The translations under genes and the position numbers were made by a program. DNA of 64,000 bases from Pleodorina starrii (Eukaryota > Chlorophyta > Chlorophyceae > Chlamydomonadales > Volvocaceae), in assembly GCA_030267565.1 (NCBI GenBank), contig BRXU01000011.1, positions 2,780,501 to 2,844,500 on the forward strand, given 5' to 3'. Position 1 is the stretch's first letter. Each line of letters starts with the position of its first letter. The notes beneath the pieces were generated by a model. It was not told where the DNA came from, ran no database searches, and was given only the letters and a program-made list of their open reading frames with translations. This document shows, piece after piece, positions 24,320-36,122 of this stretch.

Positions 24320-26837
24320 CTACTTGATCGCCGGCTTGGCGTTGTTGGGATTCTTGTTGTTGACGGCGCTCCGGACAAAGCTGTCGAAGCCGCCATCCGG
24401 CTCGCCGTCAGGGTCGTCACCGTCGCCGCCGTCGCCGCTGCCGCCGGCTTTGGCACCAGCGGACATCCCGCCGTCGCCGCCGCCGCCGCCGTCATCGCTG
24501 CTGGCCGTCCCCGCAGAGCACTGGTTCGAGATTGCGGTTGCTACGGAGGCGTAGAGCCCGACTCCGCTGGCTGAAGCGTAGAGGATGCCTCCGATGAGGG
24601 AGGTGATGGAGGAGGCCAGACCGAGAGATATGACGATGAGGCCGATTACTGCGAAGGGCCCGGCCTGGCGTGCTCATGCAGAAGGCGGCGGGAAGGAGAG
24701 GCGCGACGCGCGAGGGGGTGAGACAGAGGGGGAGAGAGGCAAGGAGGGAGGCAAGGAAGGAGGGAGGGAGGCGAGGGAGGTGAAGAGGGGGAAGGAGGCA
24801 AAGAGGAGGGAGGCCCCGCACCCCCGCCCCGCACCTGGATCGCCGCAATGCCCAGCTGAGCCGCCGCCGTGAGTGTGTTGTAGACAGTCCTGCCCAGCTG
24901 ACTGGCCCGGTACACGTCAGTCTCCTGCCACAGCGTCCGAGCCTCCTCCAGGTTCGCACCTGAGGTGCGGCAACCGACGGGACATTGCTCGGTGCGATGT
25001 GTGTGGATGTGTGGTGTGGTGCAGTGCGGTGCAGTGCGGGGGCGTTGAGTGTGGTTTGCCTATTGCATATTGTAGGTTTGCGTGCGACTGTGTGGTTGTG
25101 TGTGCGTTATATGGTTTTGGGAGGTAAGCCTGGAGGCCCAAGAGATGCCTGGAATGCGGTGCGGTGCGGTGACGGTGTGTGGTGGTGCGGTGGGACCCGG
25201 CGGACCCAGCGGTGGTTCGGCGGCGCAGTGGAGCGCGGCGCGGCGCGGCGTATTGTTGCTGCAATGGCAGCCCATGTGTAACTGCTTGCCGCCAACTGCT
25301 TCCCGCCGACGCCGACGCTGCAATGAATGTAGGACGCGGCGCGCTGGACCAGCGAGCCCGGTGGACCCACTCCTGACGACACCACGCGGTTCCACCCGAT
25401 CGAGAAAGTAACTGCCGAGAACACAGCAGCGGTCTTCCAAGTGGCCACGAACGCGGGCCACCCACGGGCATGTGCACAGTACGGCATGGTACGGCACCCA
25501 CACGTACCCGATCCGAAATTGGCCCGGAAATCCGCCAAGAACAGAGCCAGCTCCGTCTCGTTGATGCCCGTGCGCACTCTGTCGGGCACCCTGCCGGCCA
25601 GATTCTCTGTCGGACGTTTCATGGTCAAGGCAGAAAAAGGTCCGTTGATGTGACATTGCGTTCGTCGGTTGTAGGTTCCTATGGCGTAGTGATATTTGTT
25701 TGCGGCAAGCGAGCGTGCCGCTGCTGCTGCTGTAATCATGCACGGAAACGATCGAACAGCGCACGGCACGAGTCACGAGGTATTCGCAATCCCCTAGGCG
25801 CGAGCGTCCCCGTAACCAGCAGCAGCAAGGCCACGCACCCAGTGCCACACACCTCTCGCCGCCTGCCTCTGCTCCTGCGCCTGCTGCACCTCCCGCTGCC
25901 GCTGCGCCGCGCTCCCTATCACCTGGCCTAGGAGGGTCTGTGCCACCGCGCCGCCGTCGGATTGCTGAGCCATTGACTCGGTGGACACGGTGGCGGTGGC
26001 GGGGGTGCCGGTGGCGGCGGTGATGGTGGCGGCGGTGATGGTGGCGGTGGCGGGGGCGACGGTGGCGGTGGTGGGGGTGGCGGTGGTGGGGGTGGCGGTG
26101 GTGGGGATAGCGGTGGTGGGGGCGACGGTGGCGGTGGTAGGGGTGGCGGTGGCGGCGGCGACGGTTGCGGTGGTGGGGGTGCCGGTGGTGGGGGCGCCGG
26201 TGGCGGCAGTGAGGGTGATGGTATTGTTGGGACTGGCCTTGAACATCTGAACCACGTTGGAGATGTTACCGTCGGCGGCATTGATCGCTGCCACGATGCT
26301 GACGTTGCCGCCGCCGCCGCCGCCGCCGGTAGCCCCGCCAGCTGCTGCTGCGGCGGCGGCGGCTTCGGTGGCGGCAGGCGCGGTGGCGGCGGCGACCGCC
26401 GCCTCCGTGCTCGTACTGCTGTTGGCGCCGCCAGCGTTTGCGGACGGCACCACATCCAGAATCTGGGCGCGTACGACAGCCTGTGTTTTGTTCCGGTCGG
26501 GTGGGGTGCGTGGCGGAGGGGCCCGGAGGTACCCAATCGGCACGGGAATCAGGTGGGGGCTCGGGGCAAGGGAACTGCGGGCGGCCCGAGCGACCGTCCG
26601 AAACCAAAGGTACGGCGTCCGTCCGAAATCGAAGGTACAGCATGAAGCGAGCGGTTGGCCTGGTGAGAGTGTGGACTGTGGAGGCTGCCACCCTAGCTCC
26701 CGCCGCTTCTTATGTATCCGTTCGACCGCTGCTGCCGCCCCCGCCCGCTCCTTACCGCGCCCGCTCCTTACCGCGTGCGGAGTCAACAGCAGCGCGAGCG
26801 CCGCCATAATTGCGGCATCCCTGGCTCTCGATGGCAT
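24320..26837 (-). CDS. Unrecognised secreted/membrane protein, Thr/Ala-rich (420 residues)
   Basis: Exons 26772-26837, 25853-26480, 25508-25606, 24835-24959 and 24320-24664; phases agree and the sum is 1,263 nt. The N-terminus (MAALALLLTPHA, following MPSRARDAAI) looks like a signal peptide. Next come an Ala-rich stretch, a segment with possible N-glycosylation sites (NVSI, NISN, NNTI) and a Thr/Ala repeat region (units such as PTTATVA). Conserved-looking segments follow: RTGINETELALFLADF and EEARTLWQETDVYRAS. Residues ~305-350 are strongly hydrophobic (PFAVIGLIVISLGLASSI, GGILYASASGVGLYAS). The tail is Gly/Asp-rich and ends NNAKPAIK. The family was not recognised. It is divergent from the gene at 27,542, with about 700 bp between the start codons. 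A candidate extra exon around 25,240-25,440 was not needed for phase. Confidence 0.6.
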
Positions 26838-27541
26838 TGCACCGGTTGTGCTGGAACCACGTGGAATGCAGCAGCCCGCACGTGCGTGGCAGATTTGGCT
26901 GCCTCCGGGTTGTGAGGCTGTGAAATGGCTGTTGTCAAGAAAAGTACAAATGGTTGCTGTAACTGTCTTGCAACCAGTTTACGGATGGATGCGTGCGCAT
27001 GCAGGGGATGACGGGGCTCGGGGGTCCTTGGGGGTGTTCGGTCCTGACAAGAAATTCGGTTGGCCGTCGACCGTTACGTCATGCGCAACGACGCACGCAC
27101 GCGGGTGGGTTGCACGTGGGACGGTGCAGAGGGGCGGGCGCACGTGCGATCACGTGGCGTCGCTAGCGCAAGGCGCGCCTCCAGCCATATATGTCCATGT
27201 CATATTTTATTTTTTTATATGTGTAATTTGAAATTTTGGGAATTATTATTCGTCAGCTGTCGCAAGCACCGGGCGTGGCCCAGACGGCAGTCGTCGGACT
27301 CGGACCTGCCTGACGGTCCAAGTCGGCTCGGGAGCGTCCGACGAGCGCGACTGAACTAACGACCGTCGCTGTCGTGCGTTGACGCCGCCAAAGAAACTGG
27401 ACAGTAGGCGGGAAATTCACAGCCATGACAATAATTTGATCTATCGAAGAGGAACCTTTACACGTTAATTGTTCTTTTCGGCATTCCGATATTTGGCACT
27501 ATCCCCCACCCACCGACAGTCATCCAGCCCTTTACACAGTC
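26838..27541. promoter_or_regulatory. Shared divergent promoter region
   Basis: 704 bp between two divergent start codons. It contains an AT-rich patch at 27186-27250 with TATATG-like sequences, the only such patch in this GC-rich interval. Assignment as a bidirectional promoter is inference from gene orientation. Confidence 0.45.
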
Positions 27542-30044
27542 ATGGCCCGCACCCGCAGCGGCCGCCGCCGCCCCGGTCGCGCTGTCCCGTTCTCCAGTCT
27601 CGCAGCTACCCTCTGCCTGCTGCTGTGCCGGCCGATGCCCGCGGTAAGCACGCCCTGCGGCGTTGGCCATTTTACTAAGACCAATTCCCGCATGCGTATA
27701 GGCTCGCCGCATACACACGGCAGCATTGCCTCACCCCCTGCACGGCGGTAAACAGTACCCCGCACCTTCGCGGCCGCAACTGTCCGCTGGCATCAGCATC
27801 AACCAGCGCCCGCCTGCCTCTGCAAGCCGCAGGCGGGGCCGCGCCAGCGGGCCCTCAGCCCCTCGTAAGCAGATACACGAGCTCTCACCCGCCCTGCTGA
27901 TGTTGATGTTCATGTTGTGCATGTCTGCTGCTCATGCTGCCCTGCGATGCAAGCGCAGTCGGCCCAACTCCGCTTCAACGTCTTTGACGACCTGGTCAAC
28001 GGTGCTGCTGGCGGCGGCGGCATCGGCGGCTTGCGCAACGGCACCCTTCGAGGCCTCTCCCTGAGCGACATGATGGACAACCTCCAACAATTCACGGACC
28101 CACTCCTTTTCGGCGCGGCCGCCGGCGCCGCCGGCGCCGGCCGCGCCGCTGGCGACGGGCCCTTCGCCGGCGCCGGCCGCGCCCGCAGCAGCGGCGGGCC
28201 ATTCTTCGGCTTTGGCGGCTTTGGGAGTATGTTTGGCGGCGCAGGCGGCGGCGGGGCCAGTTTCCGCGGCGGGCCAGCGGGTGCGGCGAGCATCGATCCG
28301 GAGTCGCTGAGGGGCTCCACAGATCCGCTGACGGGGCCGGAGTTCCAGGCGTTCATTGATGCCATCACGGTAGGAGGGGTGGGTGTGGTGGGGTGTGGTG
28401 GATAACCGAAGGTTCGAGCCCTTTCATGGTGTGCGTGGGCGCGTTACCGTACTCTGCGTGTGTTTCCGTGCTCTGCACTTGGCCTGCAGGCGAATGTCGA
28501 CGCGGCATCCATCACCTCCCAATTGCTCAACTTGGCGAGTGGCATCGTGTACACCGTCTCAGGTGCGCTCGAGCGGGAGCTGCCGTACTAACCGGCGGGG
28601 GGTTTCGGAGGACCAGGATGACAAAGACCTGTGCCTTGCCGCAAGCTGCTGCCGTCACAGTCTGTCTCACGGTCTGCTGCTGGCATTGCAAAATACTACA
28701 AAATGACAAGACTGCGAATGTGCACAAATGGAAACAGACAAAACTGAAACTGGAAACTGTAGTACCGGTATTACAACCAGTAAATTATGCATGCCATGGC
28801 ATGCCGTGCATGCTGTGCTGTGCTCTGAACGTATACGCACGGACGTACGTTCGCACGCAGGTGCTCTGGGTACGGTCTCCGTGAGCTTGTCGCTCGTCCC
28901 AGCCATCCCGGCCTTCTTCTTCGGACTGTTCAACCTGGAAGTTCAGGCGATTTCGTTCCTGCAGGCAAGTACGGTATTCAATTGGAAGTACTGTGTACGG
29001 CAGGAGGGCAGCGATCCGTACTGTCCGTACATTACGCACCACTTATAGCCGCCCAGAAGTACGCACGTACATGCACAGCTGACAGCAAACCACTGCGACA
29101 TTACTCCAAACTTCACTTCAATTTTGGTACCTTCGCGCGCTTGTGCTGTCGCTGTGCGTTCACGGCCTCCTCTGCTTCCAACTGCTTCCAGTCCTTCATT
29201 CCCGCCCCTTGTTCCGTGCAAGGTATTCGGCCAACACGTCTTGCCTAGCCGCTTCCCCCCGTCCCCGCTCGCTTCTCCTCCTCGAGTCCTCGACCCACGC
29301 GCGCACCCCCCCCCCCCCAGGGTCTCCGGGAGAATTTCCAGGGGCTCTTTCTGGACGAGATCATCGACGTGCTCGCCCGCATCAACGCCCTGAGACAACG
29401 GATCCGATCGGGTGAGTGCGCGTGCGTGTATGCGCACCGTCTCTCACCCGGCTGAGGCGGGGCGGTCAGCCGGGTGGTCCTTACATTATTACATTACGTT
29501 ACATTACGTTACACTACGTTACATTACATTGAAACATTACATTATATAATATACATTATATACATTACATTACAGTTCTGCGCAACTAAACTTCGCCCGC
29601 CAGACCCGCCCGCCAAAAGGCCCTGGGACCTAGCTAGCCTGCTGCCGTACCTCTCCTGTGCCGTACATGTATGCGGCGACTGCCCGCCCCCATGACTACT
29701 GTGATTGCGCTCTGCCTCCCTTGGTCCCTTGTACAAAACAAAAACGCACGCGCACGCGCACGCAAGCAGGCGCCTTCATTCAGCAGCTGGAGGAGCAACT
29801 CAAACAGGTGCAGACCGTGCGCGCCATGCTGCGAGACCTGCGGGAGAACAACCCCATCGGCTCGGCGCTACAGCGCGCGGCCGCCTCGGCGCAGGCCGCC
29901 GGCGCCGCCGCCGCCGCCGGCGACCCGCGCGGCGCGGCGGCGGCGCTGCGCGACGCTCAGCAGCAGCACCAGGCAGCGAGGGACAAGTGGGACGAGGTGA
30001 CCGCGAACCTCGTCCAGCTCAAGCTGGGCGGCCCCGTGCCGTAG
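27542..30044 (+). CDS. Unrecognised secreted/membrane protein with hydrophobic segment and helical tail (351 residues)
   Basis: Exons 27542-27643, 27959-28369, 28490-28562, 28861-28964, 29321-29411 and 29770-30044, sum 1,056 nt with consistent phases. The N-terminus carries a likely signal peptide (FSSLAATLCLLLCRPMPA). A Gly/Ala/Phe-rich stretch (FFGFGGFGSMFGG) follows. The middle is hydrophobic (ASGIVYTVSGALG, VSVSLSLVPAIPAFFFGLF). The C-terminal half has amphipathic helices (FLDEIIDVLARINALRQRI, EEQLKQVQTVRAMLRDL). The intron after 28964 appears to start with GC (CAG|GCAAGT). TGTAA at 30125-30129 is 80 bases past the stop. The family was not recognised. General architecture resembles the divergent neighbour, but no convincing sequence similarity was seen. 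Confidence 0.68.
29482..29575. repeat. TTACA-rich AT microsatellite in an intron
   Basis: Imperfect array of TTACATTACG/TTACATT units plus TATATAATATA. It lies in the last intron (29412-29769) of the 351-residue protein gene. Read on the minus strand it is a run of TGTAA motifs. Confidence 0.85.
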
Positions 30045-31924
30045 CAGCAGCGTGCTCTCTGCCTAGCATGCGGCAGGCAATTGACCCGTGGGTCTGCCCT
30101 TCCGGAGGTCCGGAGCTCACTGTGTGTAAAACAACCACTGAGCGACTGAGCGACGCGGGGGGAACAGCTGGACTATGGCTGTCTGGCTGGCTGGCTGGGC
30201 ATCTTACCCGCTCTTCGTGTTTTGAAGTGAGGAGCTCTTGACTGGATGAATGAAGGACGGCGGTCCGGATGGGGCCCGAGCCCTTCCGCGCCGTTTCCCG
30301 TTCAAGGACAAAAACTAAGCCAGCTTTCTGGTACTCGACATTGCTCTGGGGAATTAATATGCTGTGTACGGCTTGATTAAGGGGGCGCAGTGCGTGTGTG
30401 CATGCACCACCACTCGCACGCACACCCCCGCGCCGGCTGGTTGGTTGGCTGGCTGGTTGGTAAGGAAGAAGGTTGGCTGGTTGGAAGCGGATGGCGGGTT
30501 TGTGAGTGACGTGGTGCTCCGCGCCGGCTGCGTGGTGCGCCCCCAGCCCGGCTGGTGGGGAGTACTTGGGGAGGAGAGGGGTATGACGCTGGATGCGCGG
30601 GACGACAGGGCCGATCGCTCGTACATTTGTGCAGGTGGCAATCGGTGGAGGGTTGTGGGCCGCAATGGCCGTTGAGAGCGGTGGCGAGGTCAGTCAGGCC
30701 TCGCGGCGTGCGTGCGTCTGTTGGCAGCCCGGTACCGACTCGCCGAGGCAAAGGGGGCGGCCAAGTTCGAGGGTCTGCCCATCTGGGGGGCGTTTGTATA
30801 GTAATAAATATTATATTTACTAATATTATTTTTATTGCAATTGCACTTATGTGGTGTCTGCGGCGGGAACGTGGGCGTGTGTGCGTGTGTTTGTGTCCAC
30901 GTGCGGTCAAGGTAGTGGAGTTTGGCGTCAAAAGGAAGGCTACTGTTTGCAAGGTAAAGGTGCAGGCAGGCAGTTCGCCAGGTTGGTCACCCATCTTCAC
31001 ACCCTCCTCCCTGGGTGCAGGCGTGGATAGGGTACCTGCCTGTGGTAGGTGGCAGCGCTTGGTGTGCCCCTGGGTGTGCCAGATGGTGATGAATTAAGCT
31101 CGCTTTGATGGCGGCCGTGTGCCCAAGGAGTTGCAGTCGAGACGATGCTGGTGATGCGTTTCGGTTGAGCCTTAAGCGCGGGTTGTAAGGTTTTGCACGG
31201 GAGGGCAGACCTACACGGAAGAATGCCAAGTGTGGGGGACTCTAATTTTACCGAAACAAACACGTGTTTATCCTTGATCGGCGCTTGCGGTGCAAGGGCC
31301 TGGGTGAGCGGCTGGCGCCGGTGATGTGTCCGTTCCCCAAAACGAAAGGTGCACACAGCCGGTCCACAGGCGCCTAACGTGAACCCATTAGGAATAAGAA
31401 CGTGGATAATACAGCCGCAAAATACTTCTGGGCCCCCAACGCCGGGTCTCCTGCGTCAGGGTCGTCACGCGTCGCCCGTCAAAAGGCTGCAGCTGCAACC
31501 GGTTTTTACCGTCGGCTGGTATCCTGCCATGAAATTGGAAGGTCACTTTCAGATTCTTTCCATAAAATGCTGGGTACGTTTATCGCATCTTAAGGGCTGG
31601 CAATTGATTTTGGCGACAAGCGGCTACTGCCGCTTGTCTGTTGTAGCGAGTAAATCGTCCTATGAGAGCGATAAATAACCTAATTTGAAATGAGGTGTTA
31701 GAATCCAAAAAGGAACGCAAAGCTGCAACCAAGCCGCAACGTACGGCGCAGTAATTACTACAGCTATCGCACTATCGACACCGTTCGACACTACATAGCA
31801 CAGATAGATTAAAATCAGCACCATCTACTCACATTTACAGCGTACCCGCTATCTCATCAGCGCCAAATAACGGATTTGCGACAGACAGCTTGCGTTTCCA
31901 ACGTTGTGTGCCGTCGTCCCCAAA
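30045..31924. other. Intergenic region, no supported gene
   Basis: Contains the 3' end of the preceding gene, GGTT and TGGC microsatellite stretches (30190-30210, 30438-30484) and an AT-rich patch at 30797-30845. No supported coding region. Confidence 0.55.
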
Positions 31925-33971
31925 ATGCCTGGAGTCGTTATTTCAGCATCGTCAGGGATGGTAAGTACTTAAAAGGCTGATGTGTTCATTAAAGTTTACC
32001 ACCAGTTGAAGTGGTTGGAAACTAACGGCGCGACCAAAAACAATGTGCAGGAGTGGGCAGCCCACCTCGGCCTGCCCCCTGTTCGCGCTCTGCCACCATC
32101 TTTCGGCTCACCATGCGGGGTAAGCGTTTGGAAAGAGCACCATGTTGCGCACTGTTGTTGCCACCCGTCGCAGATGTTACGTCACAATCGCCGAGAACGT
32201 ACCCATCTGGGCGCGCTGGGCCATGCGCATGCAATCAAGCCAATCCTTCCCCTCCATCTCACTGAAAACAAAACGCTGAACTTGCTGCCGCCTTGGAACG
32301 AAACCCGCAGGCGCCGCCCTGCCCCCGCTTCGTCCGGCGCGACCCGACCATGGCTCCCCCGTCCATCTTCAAGCCGCCCGCCCAGCAGCGCTTCAACCTG
32401 GTCGTCCCCACCTCGCTCATAGAGCGCAACTTCGACATGAACGCCGTGCTGCAGTGCGGCCTCAAGGTGGTCTTCAAGCGCCTTAGCCGCGGTGACTCGC
32501 AGCCAGCAGAGGCGCTGGATCCGGTGCACGGCTGCGTCAGTCGCCACGTTAACCCCATCGGCCTCACGTCCTACCGCGTCAGCGGGGCGCAGCCCGCCGG
32601 CGTCGGCACGGGCTGCGCGCTGCAGGGCTGGTCCGTGGAGGACGGGCGCTTGGTCGTGGAGGTCGCATCGCGGCAGCAGCAGCAGCAACAACAGCAGGAA
32701 GTGCAGGTGAGGCAACTAGCGGGCAGGGGAAGGAGATGTGGTTACGGGTGAAGGCGAGGCCTAAGCCGCCTTGGATTTTTACGTGATGCGGAGCACATGG
32801 GGGATGGGGCCACTAGCCGCCGCGCATTCCTGCCAGGCGTGCACGTGATCCGCTCGTCATTTATTGTATATCCTGTCCAAACCGCCCTACATGAAGTTCG
32901 GCACGCGCTGTCCTTTGTACATCGGGAGTCCGCCACCACCGTGCCGTTCGCCGACAGACTTCTTCATGCTGCCGGCCCCCCTCGCCTCCTGACTGTCTTC
33001 GTCCCACAGGACTCTGCCCCGGCCCCCGCCCGGCGTCTGTTCGGCGACTGCCTGCCGTCGCCCGCCACCATTCGGAAGCAGCGGCCCCCGCGGGACGACT
33101 GCCCCCAGCAGGAGCAAGAGGAGCCCCAGCCCCAGCCGCAGATGCCCGCAGAGGGGAGCCAGTCGCCGCCGCGGCAGTGCGGCAGGTTTCCGCTTGTGCC
33201 CGCGCCTGCGCCTGCAGCGACGGTCCTTGCGCCCATCCAGCCACCAACCAAGTGCATGGGGGCGTGGCAGTCATCGGCGGCGGGCGTGAGCGGTGTGGTG
33301 GTGGCAGCGGCTGCGGACTTGACGCCAGCCGGCTGCTGCCAGGTGCAGACGTCCTACTCGATGCCCACGTCGGACAGCTCGGACGCCGGCTGCGGGTCGG
33401 ATCACGTGCCGGTAGGTAGCGACCGCCTCTGAGAGCGTTTGTGGGTTAAGTGGGGGCACTGTACGCACGCCAGGGTCACAGTGAGTCGGGCTGGTCAGCT
33501 CCCGGTGGATTAGGAGCTTTGGGGTTCTTCTGATACGGCCTGATTCGAAGGCAATCACAATCTGCTTCCTCGTCGCTGCCGCGTCCCAACATGCACCACT
33601 CGTCCCGTGCGTCTTCTCCTTTCGCGCCGCATTGCCAGCACCACTACAACCGACGCTTCATCCTTCGCGTACTCCCCCAGGCCTGCCCAAAGCTTTCGCG
33701 GACGAGTCGTCAGGCGAGCCGGCAGTCCTCTCAATCCAGCCGGGACGAGCCGCGAGTCGCCACCCCGCCTGCGCAGCGCCCCAAGCGCCACCGGCCGCCC
33801 CCAAGCGCCACCACGAAGCACAACGCCGGCAACGCCGAAGCCGCGTGGCAGAAACCGATGACGCTCCACGCGGGCATAGACCTGCTACTCGCAGCTCACA
33901 TGGCGCTCTCCCAGCAGGAAAACGGGCGGCCCAAGCGCGTGCGGCGGCCAAACAGCCTCTTCGTGCAGTGA
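31925..33971 (+). CDS. Unrecognised protein with RRLFG motif and basic C-terminus (397 residues)
   Basis: Five exons, all in phase 0: 31925-31960, 32051-32119, 32311-32706, 33010-33411 and 33681-33971. Start is MPGVVISASSGM. The best conserved-looking segment is FNLVVPTSLIERNFDMNAVL with GLKVVFKRLSR (residues ~60-95). It is followed by a Gln run, Pro/Gln-rich disorder and basic patches RPKRHRPPP and GRPKRVRRP near the end, which could be nuclear localisation signals. Residues 175-179 are RRLFG, the same as the cyclin-docking core of animal Cip/Kip CDK inhibitors; this is a short motif and may be chance. No known domain was recognised. It converges with SKP1. A TGTAA at 34237 may be the poly(A) signal. 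Confidence 0.72.
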
Positions 33972-34851
33972 ATCTGGCGCAGATATTTAGGGGGACGGGG
34001 GCCTGAGCTAGCTAGCTAGCTGTGTATTGGTGATACTCATACCAGGGCGTGACGCAGGGTGGCAATTGGAGGGGTTGTGATAACCTCTAGCGACTTTGAA
34101 AGAACGTTGAAGCGACGCATGGCCAATTAAGCGACACATGGCCAATGTGCCGCCGCTGCACATCCGGCGCGCCAGTCATGAAACTTCGCTTAGTCATAAA
34201 TGTTGACGGTCAATTATGGTCAACACAGGACTTGTCATGTAAACGACGAAAGACGACGGGTTCCATCACAACACTGCGTGTCAAGTTGGCCTCTCCGGCA
34301 CGTCACAATGATGATATCCTGCGCGTCACACACGTGCAAAAGAACACGAAAAGCTAGACAGGGAAGGAAAAACCCGCGCATTGCGGGTCCGCAGCCACCC
34401 CCATCCACACGACTCGACTGCTACGGGCTACGACCTGAACACACACCAAAGAACACTGGACTCCTCAACAAAAACGATTTTCGCTGCCCTCTCAGCCAAT
34501 GTATGATGGGTCCCGCGAAGCCAATCCATCCGATGTCCTTGAGATGCTGGGGCATGGTAAGCCATCGCCAATGCGTTCAGGTTACCTCTGCCACGCTCTC
34601 ACTCCCCACCCTGCAAGCTACCATTGTAATCCTCCTAGCCCCGCCCGCCCGCTGGCCCCGCCCGCTTCAAGCCTGCAGTGACGGCGTCCGCACCGAAGAG
34701 ACGTACAAGGCTTCTGGCCAGCCGCACCGCCTCAGCCATTACCAGCCGCCGAGAAACCATGTTGCTCACGTCCGACATCTAGGATCAACTAGATGCTTCC
34801 GAACGCTCTGAATCAGCCCCTCCTCACTCCAGCCGCTCCTGCGGCTGCTGC
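33972..34851. other. Convergent intergenic region
   Basis: 3' regions of the 397-residue protein gene (+) and SKP1 (-). No supported gene. Confidence 0.6.
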
Positions 34852-36122
34852 TTAGTCGAACGCCCACTGGTTCTCGCGGCGGACTTCCTCCTCCTCCTCG
34901 GGCGTGAAGTCGTTCTATGGGGAGGGCGGGGAGCCAGGAAGGTTGGCGCGACGCGGCATGAAGACTCCGCAAGCCACAAGCCAAGGGTATGGACCAAGGG
35001 CCAAGGCCGCAAGGTCGTCATGGCAAGCCAGGTTTCCAAAAGATTGGACAAGGTCGTCCTGCCCTGTCGCAATTTACTGCTGTCGCGGCATTGTCGTCAG
35101 CCCGGGTGCACATGCAACCCAGCGCACCGGTATGCGCGTTTCAGGACCGCCGAGTGACAGGGCGACCCGCATCAGGCGTGCCTAATAAACCTTTCTATGA
35201 CCTGTCCCGCGCTTCCTCGTGTGCGCACACTGGCTTCACGAACTACCCGTTCCGGACTACAGCCCACACTTCCCCTCCGGCGGTGGCATTTCTCCCCTCT
35301 GCGTAGCTTCAAACGGTCATGACATCAGACAGCAGGGGCTTTCGAGACGCGCCGACCGTTCCACGCCCACGGCCCCAGCGTTCCACGCCCCCGGCCGCAG
35401 CGTCCCACCCACGGCCCAAGCGTTCCACGCCAGCGGCCCAAGCGAGTCGGTGCGAACGCACCTTGATGTTGAATGTCTTGCGGATCTCCTCCGGAGTTTT
35501 CCCCTTAATCATTTGCGCCACAGTTTGGCAAGTGAGGTCCAGGAGGCCCTTGATGTTCAGGTAGTTAGCCGCCTAAAAGTGTGAGTAGTGACAATAGAAG
35601 TCACGAACACGCAACAAACACAATGACAGCCAACACCACTCATGACCATAACGAGGGCATGAACGAGGCGCGTGTTTCTCATCGGAAAGCAGCCTTCACG
35701 AACGCGCGCTCCCCCACGGTGAGCTCTCCTCACCAAAATCAAGTCAAAGAGGGTGGACTGGTCCACCTTCACAAAGTCCTCGTCCCAGCGCTTAACATCA
35801 TCCTCCGGCTTCGCCGGCTTGTCGTCTGCCCCCTGCAAATTTGAGAGAGTTTTCACGCTCCCGCAAGCCCGAAAGCTTATCAGAACAACAAGAGGCATGA
35901 GTTGTCGCTACAACTCACCTTCTTTTCTGCCTCGACGTGAAACTTGCTGTACTCGATGACCTTTGCCAGGATCCGGCCCGAAACGTTCGGGAGCGGAATG
36001 GCATCCTCAGGGCCGGCATCCTCAACCAAGTTCTTTATGGTCTGAGATTGGTAGGCGACCTCGTCGTCCACCTCGAACATCTGACTGTCAGAGCTCAATA
36101 GCTTCACCTTGGTGACCGCCAT
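34852..36122 (-). CDS. SKP1: SKP1, adaptor of SCF ubiquitin ligases
   Basis: Exons 35919-36122, 35734-35832, 35462-35572 and 34852-34914, all phase 0, 158 residues, the usual SKP1 length. SKP1 links F-box proteins to cullin-1. Visible marks: the BTB/POZ-like N-terminus ([42 protein letters not shown]), then [53 protein letters not shown] and the F-box-binding tail [20 protein letters not shown]. All canonical segments are present with no frameshift. Start is ATG 36122 (MAVTKVKLL). It is divergent from the LRR gene at 37,142. The third intron (34915-35461) is the longest at 547 nt. Confidence 0.97.

Noticed and set aside
25240..25440. Extra exon in the 420-residue protein gene (frame with FSIGWNRVVSSGVGPP)
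   Set aside because: No good donor follows it, and the flanking exons already join in phase without it.
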